64,000 nucleotides of DNA from Acidimicrobiales bacterium. GTDB taxonomy: Bacteria > Actinomycetota > Acidimicrobiia > Acidimicrobiales > Acidimicrobilacustridaceae. Each line of letters opens with the position of its first letter. The stretch's first letter is position 1. The notes under the pieces were generated by a model, which saw nothing but the letters and a program-made list of their open reading frames with translations, ran no database searches and was not told where the DNA came from. The translations under genes and the position numbers were made by a program. Shown in pieces: positions 59,041 through 64,000 of this stretch. The stretch is taken from the NCBI GenBank assembly GCA_025455885.1, contig JALOLR010000010.1:62001-126000 (forward strand). The letters run 5' to 3'.

Positions 59041-59903
59041 ATGAGTGCCACCGAGTCCGCCGCCGCCCCGGTGCGGTTGGGGCTGCGGGAGAACCTGCCC
59101 CAGTTCCTGTTGCTGGTGGCGGTCAACGCGCTGGTCGGGGGGATGATCGGTCAGGAGCGCACGGTGCTGCCGTTGCTGGCCACCGACGAGTTCGGGCTCA
59201 CCGCGTTCTCCGCAACGCCGTGCACGAAGCGGCGAGCCACTTGCCCGACGACGCCGCGTTGCACGGCGGGGCGAGCACCGGTCAGGTGTTCGCCCTCACC
59301 TCGTTCCGCGAGAAGGCGCTGTCGTCGTGCTCGCAGGCCGGTCTGGTGAACAACCTCAACGACGGACTCGCGTGGGGCCTGTTCCCCCTGTACTTCGCCG
59401 CCGCCGGCCTCTCGGTCGGACGCATCGGTGTCCTCGCCGCCCTGTACCCGGCGGTGTGGGGGCTCGGTCAGCTCGTCACCGGGGCCCTGTCCGACCGCAT
59501 CGGCCGCAAACCGCTCATCGTCGGCGGCATGCTCACCCAGGCCACGGCGATCGCGCTCATCGCCGCCACCGAGGGCTTCGCGGTCTGGGCGGCCGGAGCG
59601 ATGCTGCTCGGTGCCGGCACCGCGATGGTCTACCCGACGCTGCTGGCCGCCATCGGTGACGTCGCGCACCCGGCGTGGCGGGCCCGCTCGGTCGGGGTCT
59701 ACCGGCTGTGGCGCGACGGCGGGTTCGCCGTCGGTGCGCTGCTCGCCGGGCTGCTCGCCGACGCGTTCGACATCGAGGTCGCGATCTGGGCGGTTGCTGC
59801 GCTCACCGCCGCATCGGGCATCGTGGTCCTGGTGCGCATGTACGAGACCCACCCACGCCACGACCGCATGCCGATCCCCGACGACGTCGACCTCGAGAGC
59901 TGA
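59041..59903 (+). pseudogene. MFS transporter with internal deletion and frameshift
   Basis: The N-terminal part (MSATESAAAPVRLGLRENLP to EFGLTAFSA, bases 59041-59210) is in frame 1. The remainder (RNAVHEAASHLPDDAALHGG, SFREKALSSCSQAGLVNNLN and the last six helices to 59903) continues in another frame. In intact relatives of this MFS family about 150 residues (helices 2-6) lie between these parts; here they are missing at about 59210. The C-terminal half might still be made from an internal start (GTG 59219), but a working transporter is unlikely. The break lies 350 bases from attR. Confidence 0.8.
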
Positions 59904-59920
59904 CGCCGTCGACCCCGGAC

Positions 59921-59979
59921 GTGCCAAGAGGGCTTGTGGCACGACGCGCCGGTCCGGGGCGGCGGAACCGCCCCGGACC
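59921..59979. terminator. Tandem hairpins between convergent genes
   Basis: Two hairpins: GTGCCA/TGGCAC (59921-59942), and a perfect 12-bp stem GGTCCGGGGCGG/CCGCCCCGGACC with a CGGAA loop (59951-59979). They separate the MFS remnant from the fasciclin gene. Confidence 0.75.
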
Positions 59980-60005
59980 AGGTGTCGAGATCGACGGCTC
60001 TCGGC

Positions 60006-60698
60006 TCAGTCGAGCGGGAAGAGGGCCTTGAGGTCCACCGGGCGCAGCACGCCGGCGATGACGTGCACGGTCCCGTTGCTGGCCGGGACGGTGCGGCCGA
60101 CGTAGAACGGGTCGAGGTCGTTCTTGTCGCCGTCCTGGAGCCCCACGAACCCGAAGAAGTTGAACGGGTCGATCTGGTTGGTGAGCAGATCAGGGACGCC
60201 GAAGGTGTTCGCCGCGGTGATGTTCTTCCCGAAGGCGCGGCGCGGGAGGTTGGTGATGTTCTCCCCGGTCACGTGGTAGAGCACCGTCTCGGTCAGGGCG
60301 GCGGCGCCGGAGACACCGGGGAGAGCGGTCGGCTTGCCGGCGATCTCCAGGAGCGCGTCGAGCACGGCCTGCTCGCTGAGACGCCAGACCGGGGTGTTGG
60401 TGAGGTCGGCGACGAGGCCGCGGAACGAAGCGTCGGCGGGCGCAAAGACCGTGGCGTTCTGCAGTCCGGCAACATCGTCGGCCAGGCCGAGCTCCTGCAC
60501 GGCGGCCAGGAGGATGTCGAAGTCGCTCCAGTTGCGGTCGGTGCGCTGCCCTGCGGCGTTGTCGTTGGCGCTCGACGCCACGATCTCGACGATGGACGGG
60601 CGGGCGGGGGAGCTGGCGCCGGCGGGGGCGGCGACGGCGATGCTGCCGAGCAGGGCGGAGCCGGCGACGGCGCCGGCCAGGAACTTCTTGATCTTCAT
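60006..60698 (-). CDS. Exported fasciclin-domain protein
   Basis: A 230-residue secreted protein. A signal peptide (KKFLAGAVAGSALLGSIAVA, cleaved near APAGASS) is followed by one FAS1 domain with the H1 and H2 boxes: ATVFAPADASFRGLVADL and NGTVHVIAGVLRPVDL, plus ETVLYHVTGENI. FAS1 domains act in cell adhesion or in binding hydrophobic ligands. The ATG at 60698 has GAGGAG seven bases upstream. Confidence 0.92.
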   Translation of the reverse strand: MKIKKFLAGAVAGSALLGSIAVAAPAGASSPARPSIVEIVASSANDNAAGQRTDRNWSDFDILLAAVQELGLADDVAGLQNATVFAPADASFRGLVADLTNTPVWRLSEQAVLDALLEIAGKPTALPGVSGAAALTETVLYHVTGENITNLPRRAFGKNITAANTFGVPDLLTNQIDPFNFFGFVGLQDGDKNDLDPFYVGRTVPASNGTVHVIAGVLRPVDLKALFPLD

Positions 60699-60846
60699 CA
60701 GGGGTCTCCTCGAGTGCGGCACGGGTCCGTTCGCCCGTGACGCTGGTACTACGGAGCCCCCTCGTCGCTGGATGAGGATCTCGGGAAGTTCACCTCCGAT
60801 TCACCGGCGGGCCCATCGCCGGCTCCGGTCGCCACCGCTGAGCGGC

Positions 60847-60852
60847 CAGAAT
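60847..60852 (+). promoter_or_regulatory. -10 element (CAGAAT) of a 40-residue membrane protein gene
   Basis: CAGAAT lies 6 bases before the GTG at 60859; leaderless. Confidence 0.35.
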
Positions 60853-60858
60853 GGCGGG

Positions 60859-60981
60859 GTGTACATCCTCGGTTCGGGCATCATCATCTTCCTCCTCCTC
60901 GCCTTCGTCGTCGTCGGCGTGTGGCTCTCCCAGCAGCGCAAACGCCGCGAGTACGAAGCCGGCGAGCGCGACGAGGGCTGA
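60859..60981 (+). CDS. 40-residue single-pass membrane protein
   Basis: A 40-residue protein: one transmembrane helix (SGIIIFLLLAFVVVGVWLS) and a highly charged tail (QQRKRREYEAGERDEG). Topology would place the tail in the cytosol. No family is recognised, but the clean helix-plus-charged-tail pattern and the -10 hexamer support it. It lies between the divergent fasciclin gene and the convergent monooxygenase gene. Confidence 0.6.
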   Translation: MYILGSGIIIFLLLAFVVVGVWLSQQRKRREYEAGERDEG

Positions 60982-61017
60982 CGGCGCACTGCGGGGGCGG
61001 CCGGGTCGCCGGAGGAC

Positions 61018-61947
61018 TCAGGTCTCGAGGGGGAGGAGCGCGTCGGCCATCCGGCCCAGCTCGGCGTCCCAGTCGTCGGCGTCGCCGAGGGGCATGACCA
61101 CGAACTTCGTGGCGCCCGCGGCGACGAACTCCCCCAACCGGGCGGGGAGCTCGCCGAACCCCGGCACCACCGCTCGGGGGTCGAGACCCGGGCGGCGTCG
61201 TTCGACGAGCTCGGCGATGCGATCGGGCACCGGGCCGTCGCAGTAGGTGACCAGCACCCCGTAGTGCTCAGGGTCGGGCACCCGTCCGGCCTGCCGCGCC
61301 GCCTCCTCGATCACGGGGATGCCGGCGGCCACGTCGTCGGGGGTGCAGAACGAGGGCAGCCAACCGTCGCCGATGCGCCCCACCCTGCGCAGCTCGCTCG
61401 GCGCGATGCCGCCCAGCCACACGTCGACCCGATCCTGGCGGGGCCGCGGGAGCACCCGCACCCCCTCGAGGTCGAAGAACTCGCCGTGGTGCGTGACCGG
61501 CTCACCCGACCACAGCGCCCGCATCAGGCCCAGCGCCTCGTCGAGGCGCCGCCCGCGCTCCTCCCGACGTACCCCGAAGGCCTGCTGCTCGACCGGGTCC
61601 ACCGCCCCGAGCCCCACGGCGGGGAGGAAGCGCCCCGACGACAACACGTCGAGGGTGGCCATCTCCTTGGCCAGCACCACCGGGTTGCGCCCGGGGACGA
61701 CGAGGACCGACGTGCCGAGCTTCAGTCGTTCGGTCCGCCCGGCGGCCACCGCCAGGGCGACCATCGGGTCGGGCGCCGGTCCGCTGATGCGTTCCGAGAG
61801 CCAGAGGCTGTCGAAGCGCAGGGCCTCCAACCGGTCGACGAGGCCGGCGAAGGCGGCACCGGTCGCCGCCGTGGTCGTCGTGCCGAGCCCCACCCCGACC
61901 CGGACCTTCGTGCCGCGCGGCGAGACGGGGGCGGTCGTGGCGGGCAT
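61018..61947 (-). CDS. LLM-class flavin-dependent oxidoreductase
   Basis: A 309-residue luciferase-like monooxygenase of the F420/FMN type. Features: FDSLWLSERISGPAPDPMVA, LKLGTSVLVVPGRNPVVLAK, LDVLSSGRFLPAVGLGAVDP, GGIAPSELRRVGRIGDGWLP. Actinomycete members often use F420; cofactor and substrate cannot be settled here. The gene is divergent from the SDR gene. Confidence 0.9.
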   Translation of the reverse strand: MPATTAPVSPRGTKVRVGVGLGTTTTAATGAAFAGLVDRLEALRFDSLWLSERISGPAPDPMVALAVAAGRTERLKLGTSVLVVPGRNPVVLAKEMATLDVLSSGRFLPAVGLGAVDPVEQQAFGVRREERGRRLDEALGLMRALWSGEPVTHHGEFFDLEGVRVLPRPRQDRVDVWLGGIAPSELRRVGRIGDGWLPSFCTPDDVAAGIPVIEEAARQAGRVPDPEHYGVLVTYCDGPVPDRIAELVERRRPGLDPRAVVPGFGELPARLGEFVAAGATKFVVMPLGDADDWDAELGRMADALLPLET

Positions 61948-62002
61948 CGGGCGATCCTCCCACGGGCCGGGGGGTGGCGCCGGCGCCGGGGTCGACGCCG
62001 AG

Positions 62003-62008
62003 TACCGT
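62003..62008 (+). promoter_or_regulatory. -10 element (TACCGT) of the SDR gene
   Basis: TACCGT lies 8 bases before the GTG at 62017; leaderless. Confidence 0.45.
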
Positions 62009-62016
62009 CATCGCCC

Positions 62017-62787
62017 GTGCCGGATCTCGCCGTCGACCACCTGTTCCGACTCGACGGAAAGGTGGCGCTGGTCACCGGGGCCTCGAGCGGTCTCGGCGAG
62101 CGCTTCGCCCGGGTGCTCCACGCCGCCGGCGCGATCCCCGTCGTCACCGCCCGACGCGCCGACCGGCTCGACGCCCTCGTCGCCGACCTCCCCGGCGCCG
62201 TGGCCGTGCCCTGCGACATCACCGACGAGGACGACCTGCACCGCCTGGTGACGGTCGCCGAGGAGGTGCGCGGCCGCATCGACGTGCTCGTCAACAACGC
62301 CGGCGTCACCGACCCCGTGCCGAGCGAGGACGAGACCCCCGAGCACTATCGCCGGATCATGGACGTGAACCTCGACGCCGTGGTGCGGCTCTCCCAGCTC
62401 GTCGGCCGTCGCATGCTCGACGCCGGAGCCGGTTCGATCGTGAACGTCGCGTCGATCTTCGGCACGGTGGCGTCGTCCCCGATCAACGAGGCCAGCTACG
62501 TGGCCTCCAAGCACGCCGTGGTGGGCCTCACCCGCCAGCTCGGCACCGAGTGGATCCGCAGGGGGGTCCGGGTCAACGCCCTCGCCCCCGGCTGGTTCCG
62601 CACCGAGATGGCCGAGGTCATGTTCAACGATCCGGCGTCGATCGAGTACGTGCGCCGCAACACCCCCGCCGGACGTGGCGGGGAGCCGCACGAGCTCGAC
62701 GGGGCGCTGCTGTTCCTCGCCTCCGACGCCAGTACCTACGTGACCGGCCACGTGCTCGCCGTCGACGGCGGGTGGACCGCCCGGTGA
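62017..62787 (+). CDS. SDR-family oxidoreductase
   Basis: A 256-residue classical short-chain dehydrogenase/reductase. Cofactor loop VALVTGASSGLGERFARVLH, NNAGVTD, the catalytic Ser/Tyr/Lys set in SIVNVASIFG and ASYVASKHAVVGL, and the C-terminal YVTGHVLAVDGGWTA. An Arg pair after the second strand (TARRADRL) favours NADP(H). The substrate is unknown. The stop overlaps the next GTG start. Confidence 0.92.
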   Translation: MPDLAVDHLFRLDGKVALVTGASSGLGERFARVLHAAGAIPVVTARRADRLDALVADLPGAVAVPCDITDEDDLHRLVTVAEEVRGRIDVLVNNAGVTDPVPSEDETPEHYRRIMDVNLDAVVRLSQLVGRRMLDAGAGSIVNVASIFGTVASSPINEASYVASKHAVVGLTRQLGTEWIRRGVRVNALAPGWFRTEMAEVMFNDPASIEYVRRNTPAGRGGEPHELDGALLFLASDASTYVTGHVLAVDGGWTAR

Positions 62788-64000
62788 CGCTCGTGCGCCG
62801 CGTGCTCGCGATCACGGGTGTGGCCGTGGCCCTGGCCCTCGTCGCCGTGGGGTGCACCGACGACGAGCAGGCGGTGCCGACCACCGTGCCGCCTCCCGCG
62901 CCGGTGGCCCCGGTTCCGATGCCCGGCGGCACGCTCCGGGTGGCCAGCGGGGTGCTCCCGACGGACTGGAGCCCGGCGGCCCAGGTCTGGGACACCTCGG
63001 CCCAGCAGGTGGCTCGCGGCCTGTACGACCGGCTGGCGGCCTACGACGTCGACAACGTGGCCCAGCCCGAGCTGGCCGAGGCGATCACCTCCGACCCCAC
63101 GTCGACGCGCTGGACGATCCGCCTGCGCCGGGGCGTCTTCTTCCAGGACGGCACGACGCTGCACGCCGACGACGTGGTGGCCAACCTCGAGGCGCAGCGC
63201 CGGTCGCCGGTCGGCCTTCGTCTGCTCGCCCCGGTCGCCGACGTGACCGCCACCGACAGCCGTACGGTCGTCGTCACGACGAACGCGCCCTGGTCCACCT
63301 TCGCCGAGGTCCTCGCCTCGCAGGTCGGCACGATCGCCTCCCCGGCGACGCTCGCCGCCGGCGGGTCGACGCCGCCCGTGGGGACCGGCCCCTTCCGATG
63401 GGCCGGCGTCGATCCGCCCGACGACTCGCCGGCGTCCGGCCCCCGCACCCAGGGTGCGCTGCGCCTCGAGCGCAGCCCGCTGTACTGGCGGGGCGGGCTG
63501 CCCCTCCTCGACGGCGTCACCTTCCCGGTCGTCGCCGAGCCCAGTCTGCGGGTCAGCGCCGTCCTTGCCGGAGCGGCGGACATGGTGACGGCCGACCGCC
63601 CCGCGCAGCTGGCCCGCCTCGATCGTGCCGCCGCCGCCGGCGAGGTGCGCCTCGTGGAGGACCGCAACGCCGAGGCCCCGAAGGTGGTCGTGGCGCTCAA
63701 CACCGCCCGCGCCCCCTTCGACGCCATCACCGCGCGCCGGGCCGTGGCGCTCGGCACCGACCGGGAGGAGCTGCGCGAGCGGGCGCTCCGGGGTCAGGGC
63801 ACGGCGGCGCGGGGCATCATCTCCGATCCGTCGCCGTGGTTCACCGACCTCCCCGAGCCGGTCCCCGACACGACCCGGGCGCAGGGCGAGGTCGACGCGT
63901 ACGTCGAGGAGTTCGGCGTGCCCATCGCCGCCGAGCTGCTCGTGCCCCGCGACCCGTTCCTGCTCGACGTCGCCCGGCTGTGGCGGGCGCAACAGGCGGC
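62784..64000 (+). CDS. Extracellular solute-binding lipoprotein, family 5 (partial)
   Basis: The first 405 residues of an ABC-transporter binding protein of the peptide/nickel (SBP_bac_5) type; it runs off the right edge. A lipobox (LALVAVGCTDDE) follows a short signal peptide. Family landmarks: SAQQVARGLYDRLAAYDVDN, TRWTIRLRRGVFFQDGTTLH followed by ADDVVANLEA, and VGTGPFRW. Oligopeptides are the usual ligand. The GTG start overlaps the SDR stop (GTGA). Confidence 0.88.
   Translation, partial: MTLVRRVLAITGVAVALALVAVGCTDDEQAVPTTVPPPAPVAPVPMPGGTLRVASGVLPTDWSPAAQVWDTSAQQVARGLYDRLAAYDVDNVAQPELAEAITSDPTSTRWTIRLRRGVFFQDGTTLHADDVVANLEAQRRSPVGLRLLAPVADVTATDSRTVVVTTNAPWSTFAEVLASQVGTIASPATLAAGGSTPPVGTGPFRWAGVDPPDDSPASGPRTQGALRLERSPLYWRGGLPLLDGVTFPVVAEPSLRVSAVLAGAADMVTADRPAQLARLDRAAAAGEVRLVEDRNAEAPKVVVALNTARAPFDAITARRAVALGTDREELRERALRGQGTAARGIISDPSPWFTDLPEPVPDTTRAQGEVDAYVEEFGVPIAAELLVPRDPFLLDVARLWRAQQA

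Overview
The window is chromosomal DNA from a high-GC actinomycete, tentatively class Acidimicrobiia. The reasons are very GC-rich third codon positions, many GTG starts, an Rpf-type resuscitation factor, a 33-residue bS22 ribosomal protein, and a gene order (metG-tatD-rpf-rsmA-ispE ... glmU-prs-rplY-pth ... mfd-mazG-eno-ftsB-DUF501-ppx) that I recognise from mycobacteria and relatives. The class assignment is inference; the phylum is well supported.

Layout. (1) 1-12.3 kb: translation and RNA housekeeping (ychF, rsmI, metG, rsmA), cell-wall resuscitation (rpf), isoprenoid synthesis (ispE), plus rmuC, a MarR regulator and an ABC1 kinase. (2) 12.4-26.9 kb: bS22, tRNA-Gln, a C-terminally shortened glmU, prs, rplY, pth, an OB-fold protein, a KimA-type permease, mfd, a PpiC lipoprotein, mazG, eno and an FtsB-like protein. 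(3) 26.9-36.6 kb: a molybdenum hydroxylase (form-II CO-dehydrogenase-like) block inserted between the FtsB-like gene and DUF501/ppx. It carries large, FAD and 2Fe-2S subunits, MoxR and VWA maturation proteins, a split XdhC pair, a MocA-like nucleotidyltransferase and a CoxG-like protein. (4) 36.6-41.7 kb: DUF501, Ppx/GppA phosphatase, acetyltransferase, MFS exporter, Cas4/AddB-like nuclease. (5) 41.8-58.9 kb: a 17.0-kb integrative mobilizable element in a tRNA-Leu(TAA) gene, bounded by a perfect 55-bp direct repeat. It has a tyrosine integrase, an excisionase-like HTH protein, an iteron/hairpin region and a MobF relaxase-helicase, but no type IV secretion genes. (6) 58.9-64 kb: an MFS gene with an internal deletion next to the right attachment site, then fasciclin, flavin-dependent monooxygenase, SDR and a partial solute-binding lipoprotein.

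The most interesting part is the cargo of the element, about 46.75-58.65 kb. It consists of about 20 short, mutually unrelated genes on both strands. Almost every one lies between copies of a short imperfect hairpin with a conserved 8-base loop (GGCG followed by NTAG, NTAT, TTCT or similar). I count 21 copies. All copies left of a central XerD-like tyrosine recombinase (51104-52012) point left and all copies right of it point right; the two outermost copies are a 22-bp perfect inverted pair. This looks like a gene-cassette array functionally like an integron, but with a non-IntI recombinase and recombination-site-like repeats that do not match canonical attC. It includes an ECF sigma factor with its membrane partner, lipoproteins, small membrane proteins, a cupin and two DUF6578-like proteins.

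A second general signal is expression from leaderless transcripts: many genes have a TANNNT -10 hexamer 6-10 bases before a GTG or ATG start and no ribosome-binding site.
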